15,512 nt of DNA from Selenomonadaceae bacterium (GCA_017484235.1 JAFUTM010000168.1:1-15512), one strand, 5' to 3'. Numbered from the stretch's first letter, positions 1 to 6,933 are shown. Translations and numbers: made by a program. The notes: generated by a model not told the origin, from the sequence alone.

Positions 1-564
1 AAAAGCTGCGATTGCTCTTGGGTGAGCGAGGAAGAATGATGGTTCTTTCCAGACCTTTGTAATGAGTTCGTCAAGATCGTCTGGTGTCGGTGCCTCATTG
101 CGTGGACGAATACGTTGGCTGTCAGCAATGTTCTTGAGAAGGCCATAGTCATCATTGTTGATAAGTTGACTTTCCTGTCGTTCTCTGAGACTTTCGATTG
201 CAAGATTTAATTGTTCTTGAGCTTGATCATAAGGCGAGCTGAAAACGTCTTGAATGGTGGTATTGATGTTGATAATGGTTGAAATTGAATTGAGAATGTA
301 TTCACGCGGTTTCAGTTGATATTCGACATAACCTTGAGGAATGATATCAGATTTTTTCTCGGAAGAGCACAAGACATCGAGAGGAGTATCACCCTCAACG
401 ACTCTATTTACGCGGTAAATACCGGATTCAAGGCCCTTGAACTCAAGCAGCTTGGTCAACCAGCGCGGAGTAATTGAGCGGTATTGTGGGCGAGTTTTGT
501 TGATATCCGCAAGATTATATGCGGCTTTTGCACCCAATGCGTTAATTTTAGTTTCTTCAGCCAT
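1..564 (-). CDS. srpI: Family 2A encapsulin shell protein (SrpI-type), 3' end outside the window
   Basis: The minus strand reads open from ATG at 564 to the window edge, giving 188 residues of a protein normally a little over 300. The translation closely matches, from memory, the SrpI shell of Synechococcus. Shared blocks are ITPRWL near residue 36, GIYRVNRV near 56-63, LKPREYILNSIST near 82-94, SSPYDQAQEQLNLAIESL near 109-126, RQESQLINNDDYGLLKN near 129-145, and KVWKEPSFFLAHPRAIAAF at the edge. These proteins have the HK97 fold and assemble into icosahedral shells; the family 2A cargo is a cysteine desulfurase. The start follows an AAGGAA ribosome site about 9 bases upstream. It lies 37 bases after the E1-rhodanese gene and is probably in the same operon. 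The cargo gene should lie beyond the left edge, which is inference. Confidence 0.93.
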   Translation of the reverse strand, partial: MAEETKINALGAKAAYNLADINKTRPQYRSITPRWLTKLLEFKGLESGIYRVNRVVEGDTPLDVLCSSEKKSDIIPQGYVEYQLKPREYILNSISTIININTTIQDVFSSPYDQAQEQLNLAIESLRERQESQLINNDDYGLLKNIADSQRIRPRNEAPTPDDLDELITKVWKEPSFFLAHPRAIAAF

Positions 565-601
565 AATTAATTCCTTCTTTCTGAAATGATTGGATTATAT
601 A

Positions 602-2059
602 TCAATATTGTGGCAAAGAGCGATCAACATTCTTTGCCCAGTCGTTGATACCATCTTTGAGATTGTACATATTGCCTTTATATCCGGCTTCTCTGAGAGT
701 TCTTATAGCCAAAATGCTGCGCTTTCCTTCTTTGCAGATAAATACTGTATCAATTTTAGGATCAAGTTCATCTTGTCGACGTGCAAGCTGGCCAATAGGA
801 ATAATTTTAGTTGCCGGAAACTTAACGATTGCACGCTCATGAGGTTCTCTGATGTCAATTATGGTAACAGGTTCATCAGAATCCAGTCTCCGTTTCAATT
901 CCTGCGCAGGCATAGACTCAATCGGCTCTTCTTCCTCATCAACCTTCAGACCGCAGAACTCATCATAATCGTAATCCTCAAGAGAAGTTATGGTCGGATG
1001 TTTGCCGCAAATTGGGCAGTCCTCATTCTTAGAGATTTTCAATTCGCGAAATTTCATCTTCCAAGCATCAAAGACCAAGAGTCGATTAATCAGCGGTGCT
1101 CCTCCTCCGACGATCAATTTAATAATTTCATTAGCCTGGATTGTTCCTATAATTCCTGGCAAGACACCAACAACACCACCTTGAGCACAAGTCGGAACTA
1201 AGCCTGGTGGCGGTGGCGAAGGATAGACACAGCGGTAACAAGCACCTTCCTTAGCATAGTAAACCGAACTTTGACCTTCAAATTGGTACATTGCGCCAAA
1301 AACATCAGGTTTACCAAGAAGAACACAAGCATCATTAATTAGATAGCGGCTCTTGTAATTGTCTGTCGCATCAGCAACAACATCGTATTTGCTTATTAAG
1401 TCAAGTGCATTTTGTGAATTTAATTGCAAATTGTAAGTTTCAACTTTAACCAGCGGATTGATATTTTTAATTGCGTCCTTTGCCGACATAACCTTTGGAC
1501 GACCTACATCGCGGGTACGATGAATTACTTGACGTTGTAAATTAGAGGCCTCAACTTCATCAAAATCAACGAGACCAATAGTGCCGACACCTGCTGCCGC
1601 GAGGTATTGAGCTAAAGGTGTGCCGAGACCGCCGACTCCGACGATAAGAGCTTTAGCAGCTTTCAATTTGCGCTGACCTTTGAGTCCTATTTCTTTTAGC
1701 AAAAGGTGTCGACTGTATCTATTAATTTCATCGTTAGACAATTTCTCTTTGTCGCCTTCATTATCAATGATAGAATCGGTGACTGCGCCGCCGGCAATAG
1801 CAGGTATCAACATAATCTCTGCGCCGTCTCGAACTTTGGTTTGAAATCCGTCAAGCTCTTTAATATTCTGTCCGTCAACAAAGACATTGACAAATGAGCG
1901 TAATTTTTTATCGTTATCAAATATTGCTTTGCGAACATCTTCATATTCACTTATCAGTTCGTTAAGAATTTCTTCAACTGTGCTGCCGTTCAAAATGAGT
2001 TCGGATTTATTTGTTGTAAAACTTCTGAGTGTTGTAGGAATTAATACTGTCACTGCCAT
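602..2059 (-). CDS. Fusion of CysO/MoaD-like carrier, MoeB/ThiF-type E1 and rhodanese
   Basis: A 485-residue protein with three domains. Residues 1-91 are a ubiquitin-fold sulfur carrier resembling mycobacterial CysO; they end in IPAIAGG, the Gly-Gly that is adenylated and thiocarboxylated in free carriers. Residues ~107-350 are a MoeB/ThiF E1 with the nucleotide loop GVGGLG (141-146), the conserved DATDN, a zinc pair in CYRC and CPIC, and a cysteine in the VPTCAQGG segment. Residues ~380-485 are a rhodanese domain with active-site loop CKEGKRS (Cys ~442). Free relatives activate the carrier with ATP and load sulfur from rhodanese persulfide. The start at 2059 is chosen because GAGGTG stands 6 bases upstream and MAVTV begins the carrier fold; the frame stays open to 2125, but that would overlap the upstream gene. 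It follows the cysteine synthase by 19 bases. The carrier's Gly-Gly is internal, which is odd (see findings). Confidence 0.9.
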   Translation of the reverse strand: MAVTVLIPTTLRSFTTNKSELILNGSTVEEILNELISEYEDVRKAIFDNDKKLRSFVNVFVDGQNIKELDGFQTKVRDGAEIMLIPAIAGGAVTDSIIDNEGDKEKLSNDEINRYSRHLLLKEIGLKGQRKLKAAKALIVGVGGLGTPLAQYLAAAGVGTIGLVDFDEVEASNLQRQVIHRTRDVGRPKVMSAKDAIKNINPLVKVETYNLQLNSQNALDLISKYDVVADATDNYKSRYLINDACVLLGKPDVFGAMYQFEGQSSVYYAKEGACYRCVYPSPPPPGLVPTCAQGGVVGVLPGIIGTIQANEIIKLIVGGGAPLINRLLVFDAWKMKFRELKISKNEDCPICGKHPTITSLEDYDYDEFCGLKVDEEEEPIESMPAQELKRRLDSDEPVTIIDIREPHERAIVKFPATKIIPIGQLARRQDELDPKIDTVFICKEGKRSILAIRTLREAGYKGNMYNLKDGINDWAKNVDRSLPQY

Positions 2060-2078
2060 ATAATTCACCTCATTTAAT

Positions 2079-2975
2079 TTAAATGTTCCAAACAGGTTCA
2101 TCAAGATATCTGATACCATTATCACACAAAATGGTTACTATTACTGAGTTGTCCGGTGCAGATTTGGCAAGTTTAATCGAAGCGATAACATTTGCTGCCG
2201 CGCTTATACCGACCAGAAGACCTTCTTCACGAGCAAGTCGTCTGACCATTTCGTAAGCAATTTCTGTTTCTACTGGAATTTCGATATCAGCTAAACTTTC
2301 ATCAAAGAAGCCTTTGTGACGTGCCGTTGAGATGTGACGAAGACCTTCAAGACCGTGAAAGGGTGAATCTGGTTGCATTAAGACGGCTGAGATTTTATTG
2401 TTTAGCGTTTTCAATTTTTTGACTGTACCAACGAAAGTGCCGCTGGTACCTGTTCCAGAGACAAAGTGTGTGATTTTTCCGAGTGTTTGTTGCCAAATTT
2501 CCGGTGCCGTCGTGTTATAATGAGAGAGCCAATTTTGAGAATTGTTGTATTGATCAGGATAGAAATATTTATCGGGATTATCGTGAATCAAGTTCTGAGC
2601 AACATCAAAGGCACCTTCTGGACCTTCAAGTGGACTGGTCTCAATAATGTGACCGCCATAAGCACGAATTATTTTTTTGCGATTTTGACTGACATTTGCC
2701 GGCATACAGAGTGTCACTTTGCAACCAATCGCCGACGCCATCATACAATATGAAATGCCTGTGCTGCCGCTTGTTGCGTCGAGAATTTCCATTCCAGATT
2801 TTAGGCAACCTTTCTTAATGCCGTCCTGCAACATAAACTTAGCTGCTCTGTCTTTAACTGAACCACTCGGATTTAAAAATTCTGCTTTACCAAAAATTTT
2901 AATACCGCGTTCTGATTTATAAACATTTTGTAGTTCAAATAATGGTGTATTTCCAACTGCTTCAAATATATTCAT
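2079..2975 (-). CDS. PLP-dependent cysteine synthase (CysK/CysM family)
   Basis: A 298-residue fold-type II PLP enzyme of normal family length. It begins MNIFEAVGNTPLFEL and carries the PLP-lysine motif NPSGSVKDRA, the phosphate-binding loop SGTGTSGT, and a C-terminal end CDNGIRYL like other cysteine synthases. It should form cysteine from an activated serine (O-acetylserine or O-phosphoserine) and sulfide or a protein thiocarboxylate. Which donor it uses cannot be read from sequence; the CysO-like carrier next door favours the CysM-type thiocarboxylate route. The substrate loop reads TSGSTG instead of the usual TSGNTG, a single Asn-to-Ser change. The start at 2975 has AAGGAA upstream and lies 4 bases after the YezD-like gene's stop; a longer reading from 3041 would overlap that gene. 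The pANL plasmid of Synechococcus pairs a cysteine synthase (srpG) with srpI, which supports the context. Confidence 0.92.
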   Translation of the reverse strand: MNIFEAVGNTPLFELQNVYKSERGIKIFGKAEFLNPSGSVKDRAAKFMLQDGIKKGCLKSGMEILDATSGSTGISYCMMASAIGCKVTLCMPANVSQNRKKIIRAYGGHIIETSPLEGPEGAFDVAQNLIHDNPDKYFYPDQYNNSQNWLSHYNTTAPEIWQQTLGKITHFVSGTGTSGTFVGTVKKLKTLNNKISAVLMQPDSPFHGLEGLRHISTARHKGFFDESLADIEIPVETEIAYEMVRRLAREEGLLVGISAAANVIASIKLAKSAPDNSVIVTILCDNGIRYLDEPVWNI

Positions 2976-2979
2976 AACA

Positions 2980-3315
2980 TCAAATTCCTTCGCCGTCCAA
3001 ACCGGTAAATCTTTGCTGAACAGTACGCTCAATCTGCACAATATTACCTTTTTGAATTTTTATTACCAATCTGCCGTAAATCAACATTTTAAACTCTCTG
3101 CAAATTCGACTTTTAAGATTTTCACAAATGTCATTACTGATTCTGGGCAATTCATCTGACCAATCGGCAATTCTGCGGCGGCTGTTTATTTCAACATTCA
3201 TCAAATAGCCGTCTTGAGCGGTAAAAATTATTTCACCGCTGCGAATCTCTTTTATCTCATCAATGATAAAATCCATAACAAAATTAGGAATTTCGCCAAC
3301 CTGCAACTTTTTCAT
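2980..3315 (-). CDS. Small protein with two YezD/DUF2292-like units
   Basis: A 111-residue protein, first gene of the operon, with AGAGGTG 6 bases before the ATG. Its C-terminal part (residues ~71-103), ending in GNIVQIERT, resembles YezD/DUF2292 proteins, which are usually single short domains of about 50-60 residues. Residues ~17-49 look like a second diverged copy: with an offset of 54 residues, E20/E74, K22/K76, G27/G81, Q34/Q88, G36/G90 and E42/E96 line up. No signal peptide or membrane segment is present, so it should be cytoplasmic. YezD-type genes often stand beside sulfur-assimilation genes, but no biochemical role is established that I can name. The DUF2292 call rests on recalled motif similarity and is moderately sure; that the gene is real and co-transcribed is much surer. 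Confidence 0.75.
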   Translation of the reverse strand: MKKLQVGEIPNFVMDFIIDEIKEIRSGEIIFTAQDGYLMNVEINSRRRIADWSDELPRISNDICENLKSRICREFKMLIYGRLVIKIQKGNIVQIERTVQQRFTGLDGEGI

Positions 3316-3348
3316 CGGACACCTCTTTTCAATTGGTAAATAATAAAA

Positions 3349-3385
3349 AGCCTCGACAAGTCCACTTTTAATAAACTTGTAGGCT
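3349..3385 (-). terminator. Terminator-like hairpin in the operon leader (possible attenuator)
   Basis: Read on the minus strand, AGCCTACAAGT pairs with ACTTGT and AGGCT, 11 base pairs interrupted only by a CG bulge, with a 13-base loop. It is followed by TTTTTATTATTT, the form of an intrinsic terminator. It lies after the promoter at 3435-3463 and before the first operon gene. TCGACA (plus-strand 3391-3396) could pair instead with TGTCGA (3353-3358), which would break the terminator stem. The hairpin could equally stop read-through from the upstream L,D-transpeptidase gene. Confidence 0.6.
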
Positions 3386-3434
3386 TCCGCTGTCGAATCA
3401 CCTATTTTTTCGATATGTTTTATATATATTGTAT

Positions 3435-3463
3435 ATTTTAAATTGCTTTTTGATATTTGTCAA
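3435..3463 (-). promoter_or_regulatory. Sigma-70-type promoter for the encapsulin/cysteine operon
   Basis: On the minus strand a perfect -35 TTGACA (3458-3463) is separated by exactly 17 bases from TAAAAT (3435-3440). Transcription should begin near 3428, leaving a leader of about 113 bases before the ATG at 3315. Confidence 0.75.
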
Positions 3464-3492
3464 CTAATTTTTGTCGAAATTGTAAGCGGAAT

Positions 3493-4200
3493 TTATAAAT
3501 TCCAGTCCTTATAAGTCTCAGCTGAAATATTTTTTAGATAATCAATTATTACAACACAATCTTTTTTAACGTGTTTCATAACAAATAACATCTTATCCTC
3601 AGGTATTGCAACGCAGCCGCCGGTATACGGTCTAAAAGGTCCAAAGCAGTGCAAAAAGATGCCCGAACCTTTGCCAGGCACACATTCCTCATTCCAACTG
3701 ATATTTAGTGCGTAATTATAATAAAGCGCATAATCAATCAGATGTTCACTGTTTTCTGTATCAAGGTTTGGATAATCACGAACGTCAACGAAAGTATTGT
3801 AACCCATACCAGGATTTTGGTCGCCTGACCAGTAATGATTTTCGTTCACCTTCGTGTACTCAAACACAGTGCCAGGATTCTTCTTAATGCCGAATGCCTT
3901 GTTAAAATGGAACACGCCGATAGGTGTCATTCCGTCGCCTTCTTTAGTTTTGCCGAGACCATTCTTGCCGATAAATCCAGGTGTTGTCATAATTTGCTGC
4001 CAGTTGCCGTTTTTGTCTCGTTCGTGCATTGATACCCAAGCTGTTGTCTTGCCAACTCCAGCTACGATTAATAATTGTGTTGCCTCTTTTGCTGAGGGCA
4101 ATTGTTTTACCCATTCCGGCGATAACTCTTTTGCTGATGCAGTTCCGTTAATCATCAAAAGGCTAATCAATACGGACATTATTAAAATTGATATTTTCAT
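3493..4200 (-). CDS. Secreted L,D-transpeptidase (YkuD-like) family protein
   Basis: A 235-residue protein with a clear signal peptide (MKISILIMSVLISLL, predicted cut after TASA near residue 23), so it acts in the periplasm. The C-terminal half has YkuD-type features: FLHCFGP with His184, then TGGCVAIPE with Cys196 as the likely nucleophile. GDGMTPIGVF in the middle resembles the D-G-x-T-P-x-G segment of this family. Members cross-link peptidoglycan stem peptides or attach proteins to them. The usual SHGC(I/V)R signature is replaced by TGGCVAIP, a recognised variant subgroup, so the exact reaction is uncertain. The start at 4200 is set by AAGGAG 9 bases upstream; an open extension to 4260 lacks a ribosome site and would spoil the signal peptide. 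It is monocistronic with its own promoter, and no terminator lies directly after the stop. Confidence 0.88.
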   Translation of the reverse strand: MKISILIMSVLISLLMINGTASAKELSPEWVKQLPSAKEATQLLIVAGVGKTTAWVSMHERDKNGNWQQIMTTPGFIGKNGLGKTKEGDGMTPIGVFHFNKAFGIKKNPGTVFEYTKVNENHYWSGDQNPGMGYNTFVDVRDYPNLDTENSEHLIDYALYYNYALNISWNEECVPGKGSGIFLHCFGPFRPYTGGCVAIPEDKMLFVMKHVKKDCVVIIDYLKNISAETYKDWNL

Positions 4201-4294
4201 TGCAAAAGTCTCCTTTCGTTTCAATTTTATAAAGTAACTTATCATATAGTCAAGCCTCATTTAACTGCTAGCTTGAAATATAATCATTTAAAAT

Positions 4295-4323
4295 ATTTTA
4301 CCGAAACTTAGAAGTTAAGTCAA
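4295..4323 (-). promoter_or_regulatory. Promoter for the L,D-transpeptidase gene
   Basis: On the minus strand TTGACT (4318-4323) lies 17 bases from TAAAAT (4295-4300). The start codon is about 95 bases downstream of the -10. It has the same -10 and spacing as the encapsulin operon promoter. Confidence 0.65.
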
Positions 4324-4448
4324 CAAAAAATCAGCGGTTAATATCTTCAATCCTTAGAAACATAACAGAGTTTTATGATGATTTACAGAAATAATGTAAT
4401 TAATATGAAATTTTGATGAAAATTTTAATAAAAAATGTAAAAAAACTA

Positions 4449-4477
4449 TTGCATTTTTTTTAAATTTGTGATAACAT
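4449..4477 (+). promoter_or_regulatory. Promoter for the OmpM-type porin
   Basis: TTGCAT (4449-4454) and TAACAT (4472-4477) are 17 bases apart, with very AT-rich sequence upstream that could act as an UP element. Transcription should start near 4484, just at the foot of the leader structure. The 4201-4607 gap between genes therefore holds two divergent promoters and the porin leader. Nothing else was recognised in it. Confidence 0.6.
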
Positions 4478-4483
4478 AATCAA

Positions 4484-4560
4484 CGGCTGAAGAAAGTAGG
4501 CTGGAAATGTTGAGGAAACATGGACACTCATACAAATGATTCCTCTGAAATCGGAAGCCG
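4484..4560 (+). ncRNA. Structured 5' leader of the porin mRNA, class unknown
   Basis: CGGCT (4484-4488) can pair with AGCCG (4556-4560) and close a ~77-base domain. Inside, two hairpins exclude each other: GAGGAAACAT (4512-4521) with ATGATTCCTC (4536-4545), ten positions with one A-A mismatch; or ATGTT (4507-4511) with AACAT (4517-4521). The porin ribosome site AAGGAGG lies further downstream near 4592-4600. No known riboswitch class was recognised. It may stabilise the message or be an sRNA target; that is inference. Confidence 0.4.
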
Positions 4561-4607
4561 AAAAAAATTTTTAATTTATGTTTGACTTCTTAAAGGAGGA
4601 GTTTATC

Positions 4608-6032
4608 ATGAAAAAGAAAATTGCATCTGTGTTGGCAGCTTCCCTCGTAGTTGGTGCAGCGTCAACAACATTTGCAGCAGCAAATCCATTTAGTGATCTT
4701 GATCCAGACCATTGGGCGTATCAGTCCGTAATGCAGCTTTACAATACGTACACTGCTGACGGCAAGCGCGTTATTGATGGTATGGGTGATGGTACTTTCC
4801 AGGGCAAACGTCCTATCACTCGTTACGAAGTTGCTCAAATGGTTGCGAAAGCTCTTGCAAGAACCGACATCAACGGCACTGATAAAGCTGCTCTTGATCG
4901 TCTTGCTGCTGAGTTCAGCGAAGAGCTTCAAAGTCTCGGTGTTCGCGTTGCTGAACTTGAAAAATATGCTGACAAAGCAATCTGGCAAGGTAAAATCGAA
5001 TACACCTACAAGAGCCATCGTACTGATGACGTAAACGGCGGCAAGAAGAAGATTAACCAGGACGACTGGATTTTCCGTTTTGAGCCAATCTTGGAAGTAA
5101 ACAATCATTGGACACTCCGCGCTCGTATTGATGCTCATAATGATTTCAGCCGTAACGATTCAAGCGATTTCAATCTGGTTCGTGGCTGGGCACAAGGTGA
5201 TTATGATAACTTCCAGGTAAAAGTTGGTAAACAACCACTTTACACAAATGAAGACGGTATCGTTTGGGATACTGAATACTCCGGTGCAGAAGTTACCGTT
5301 GGTAATAAGTTAAAGGCTACACTTTATGCTGGTCGTCTTAGTGCTGGCACAGCTGGCGGAACTCAGAGAAATGCTGGCGCATGGAACGGCAGACAAGATG
5401 GTTATTGGAGTGATAAACGGGATCCCGAGCTCGGTACAACTGCTGAAGAGCGTTGGAACAGTGCAGTAGGCAGAACTGGACTTAGTGGCACTGATCCATC
5501 GAGTTTTCAGGCTATCAACATTCAGTATACACCTGATGTTCACGGTCTCTTTGGTGGCGCAGGTTATTATCATATTGAAGATGATGATTTTGGCACAGAT
5601 GCTAATCGTAACTATGCCTACAGCGATGATGGCAACGAAGATACGGCTAATATCTGGTCAGTAAATGCTGGTTATAAATTCAGTCCAAAAGCAAAACTTT
5701 GGGGTTCTTATGCTAACAATACCAAAGCTGACTACGAAGACAAATCTTGGCAAGCACTGTTTGCATACGGCACTCTCTATGGTGGCGGCAATCAGAACAC
5801 GAAGAAAGGTCAGTGGGCTGTTTGGGCAGGTTATAAGAAACTCGGTTCCAACACCTCATTGTGCGCTATCAACTGGGATGATGCATTTGCAGGTACCAAA
5901 GGCGTTGTAGCTGGTGCTTCTTGGGCTCCAATGGATAGAGTCGTATTCCTTGCTAAATACTTCAAGGGCGATTATATCACTGGCGACGGCGATGCAGAGA
6001 GACTCTTCGGTCGTGTTGAGTTCTTCTATTAA
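4608..6032 (+). CDS. ompM: OmpM-type outer-membrane porin with SLH domain
   Basis: A 474-residue protein: signal peptide (cut near residue 24, FAA/AN), one SLH domain at ~25-88 (PFSDLDPDHWAY ... PITRYEVAQMVAKAL), a short coiled coil at ~93-128, then a barrel of alternating aromatic/polar strands to the C-terminal EFFY, whose final aromatic residue suits BAM-dependent insertion. In Negativicutes such proteins tether the outer membrane to polyamine-modified peptidoglycan through the SLH domain and act as general porins. The start at 4608 follows AAGGAGG; an upstream in-frame ATG at 4578 gives a poor leader and is rejected. Codon choice is more uniform and the sequence richer in GC than in the neighbours, as expected for an abundant protein. 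It has its own promoter, structured leader and terminator, so is probably transcribed alone. Confidence 0.93.
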   Translation: MKKKIASVLAASLVVGAASTTFAAANPFSDLDPDHWAYQSVMQLYNTYTADGKRVIDGMGDGTFQGKRPITRYEVAQMVAKALARTDINGTDKAALDRLAAEFSEELQSLGVRVAELEKYADKAIWQGKIEYTYKSHRTDDVNGGKKKINQDDWIFRFEPILEVNNHWTLRARIDAHNDFSRNDSSDFNLVRGWAQGDYDNFQVKVGKQPLYTNEDGIVWDTEYSGAEVTVGNKLKATLYAGRLSAGTAGGTQRNAGAWNGRQDGYWSDKRDPELGTTAEERWNSAVGRTGLSGTDPSSFQAINIQYTPDVHGLFGGAGYYHIEDDDFGTDANRNYAYSDDGNEDTANIWSVNAGYKFSPKAKLWGSYANNTKADYEDKSWQALFAYGTLYGGGNQNTKKGQWAVWAGYKKLGSNTSLCAINWDDAFAGTKGVVAGASWAPMDRVVFLAKYFKGDYITGDGDAERLFGRVEFFY

Positions 6033-6075
6033 GCCGATTAATATAAATTGAAATTGTTGTAATTAAATAAATTTA

Positions 6076-6116
6076 CCTCATTCGTTAAGAATCGATTCCG
6101 ACGAATGAGGTTTTTT
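6076..6116 (+). terminator. Intrinsic terminator of the porin gene
   Basis: CCTCATTCGT (6076-6085) pairs perfectly with ACGAATGAGG (6101-6110), with a 15-base loop, followed by TTTTTT. It stands about 45 bases after the porin stop. The AT-rich left flank may also let it work for the convergent LptA-like gene. Confidence 0.9.
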
Positions 6117-6144
6117 ATTGCAATTTTTTATTGTATATGATGAT

Positions 6145-6756
6145 TTACATTCTATTCTCAGTTGGATCCGGTTCTGGGAATATCATATTTGGAATGTTTG
6201 CAAAGTTTTTATCCAGCAAAATTATTGTATTGTCTCTGACATTGTATTGCACGTGGTCATAAGTGCCATTGACTGAACTGCCGACACTGTATATATCGTT
6301 GCCGGAGCTGATGTTTACCTTAGACAGGACGTTGACTTTAACATTGCCGTAAAAGTCGGCCATTTTACTTTTCCACGAAAAACGCGCCACATTAGACGTT
6401 ATAGAAATTATATTATTTTGTAAAAAGTTGACGCTTCCGAGAATATCAACGGTTCTGTCCTTGCCGCGAACAAAAATGTTGTCGCATTTAAAAGTCATAC
6501 TTCCCTGCGTTAGATTTATATTGCCCGAAGCCCAGACTTTTTGCGACATCAACTGCGCTTTAGCTTCACTTGCAGTTATAGTTAAATTGCGTTTTTTCCA
6601 ATGGACATATACATTACCTGAAAAAACTTCGCAGCCGCTCGAATAATCAAAGTACCTTCTGCCAGAAGAGACGTCCGGTATTTCAACGGCAAACGTCCTT
6701 CCAGGTACAATTGTCATTAATGCAACAATCATTATTAACAAAAATTTCCATTTCAT
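6145..6756 (-). CDS. Secreted LptA/OstA-like protein
   Basis: A 203-residue protein with a signal peptide (residues 1-23, cut after RTFA) and beta-rich repeats of the OstA/LptA kind, for example GNVYVHWKKRNLTITASEA, WASGNINLTQGSMTFKCDNI and FYGNVKVNV. The alternation of 'G-N-V' turns with 'A-x-x-A' segments fits the beta-jellyroll that carries LPS across the periplasm. Canonical lptA usually sits with lptC, lptB or kdsC; here the gene stands alone, so it may be a paralogue rather than the essential bridge protein. Length is close to typical LptA. The start at 6756 has GGAGGG upstream; the frame extends to 6795, but the extra residues precede a complete signal peptide. The gene converges on the porin. 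Confidence 0.72.
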   Translation of the reverse strand: MKWKFLLIMIVALMTIVPGRTFAVEIPDVSSGRRYFDYSSGCEVFSGNVYVHWKKRNLTITASEAKAQLMSQKVWASGNINLTQGSMTFKCDNIFVRGKDRTVDILGSVNFLQNNIISITSNVARFSWKSKMADFYGNVKVNVLSKVNISSGNDIYSVGSSVNGTYDHVQYNVRDNTIILLDKNFANIPNMIFPEPDPTENRM

Positions 6757-6811
6757 AATATAGCCCTCCATAACGAATTGATTTTTTGGTGCCAATCCTT
6801 TTTACATATAT

Positions 6812-6820
6812 AGTATAACA
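6812..6820 (-). promoter_or_regulatory. Possible extended -10 promoter for the LptA-like gene
   Basis: On the minus strand TGTTATACT gives an extended -10 (TG, one base, TATACT) about 56 bases before the start codon. No convincing -35 is visible, so this is tentative. Confidence 0.35.
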
Positions 6821-6897
6821 TAATTATTACAATTAAGTTATAGTAAAATAAAAATTTAATTAAAATTTGATAACTGATTATAAAGGCATTGATTTAG

Positions 6898-6927
6898 TTT
6901 ACAAATATTACTTATAATATTTATAAA
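6898..6927 (+). promoter_or_regulatory. Candidate fixed promoter for the two secreted-protein genes
   Basis: TTTACA (6898-6903) and TATAAA (6922-6927) are 18 bases apart, a usable sigma-70 arrangement about 80 bases before the ATG at 7009. It competes as an explanation with the TTGACA/TA-tract promoter just downstream. Confidence 0.4.
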
Positions 6928-6933
6928 AAAGGC

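Noticed and set aside
590..1201. Open frame of 203 codons on the plus strand
   Set aside because: It lies opposite the carrier-E1-rhodanese gene, has no protein-like composition or motif and has no good ribosome site.
3386..3455. A known riboswitch (SAM, cobalamin, preQ1, T-box) in the sulfur operon leader
   Set aside because: The leader is only about 113 bases long and none of the conserved cores I know is present. Only the hairpin and its alternative pairing are reported.
4662..5138. Open frame of 158 codons on the minus strand
   Set aside because: It is antisense to the porin gene, whose signal peptide and SLH domain are unmistakable.
5418..5437. A stretch in the porin gene resembling a cloning-vector polylinker (adjacent BamHI and SacI sites)
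   Set aside because: The frame stays open and reads DKRDPELGTTAEERW, normal for a loop of this protein. The order does not match a standard polylinker, and no vector sequence follows.
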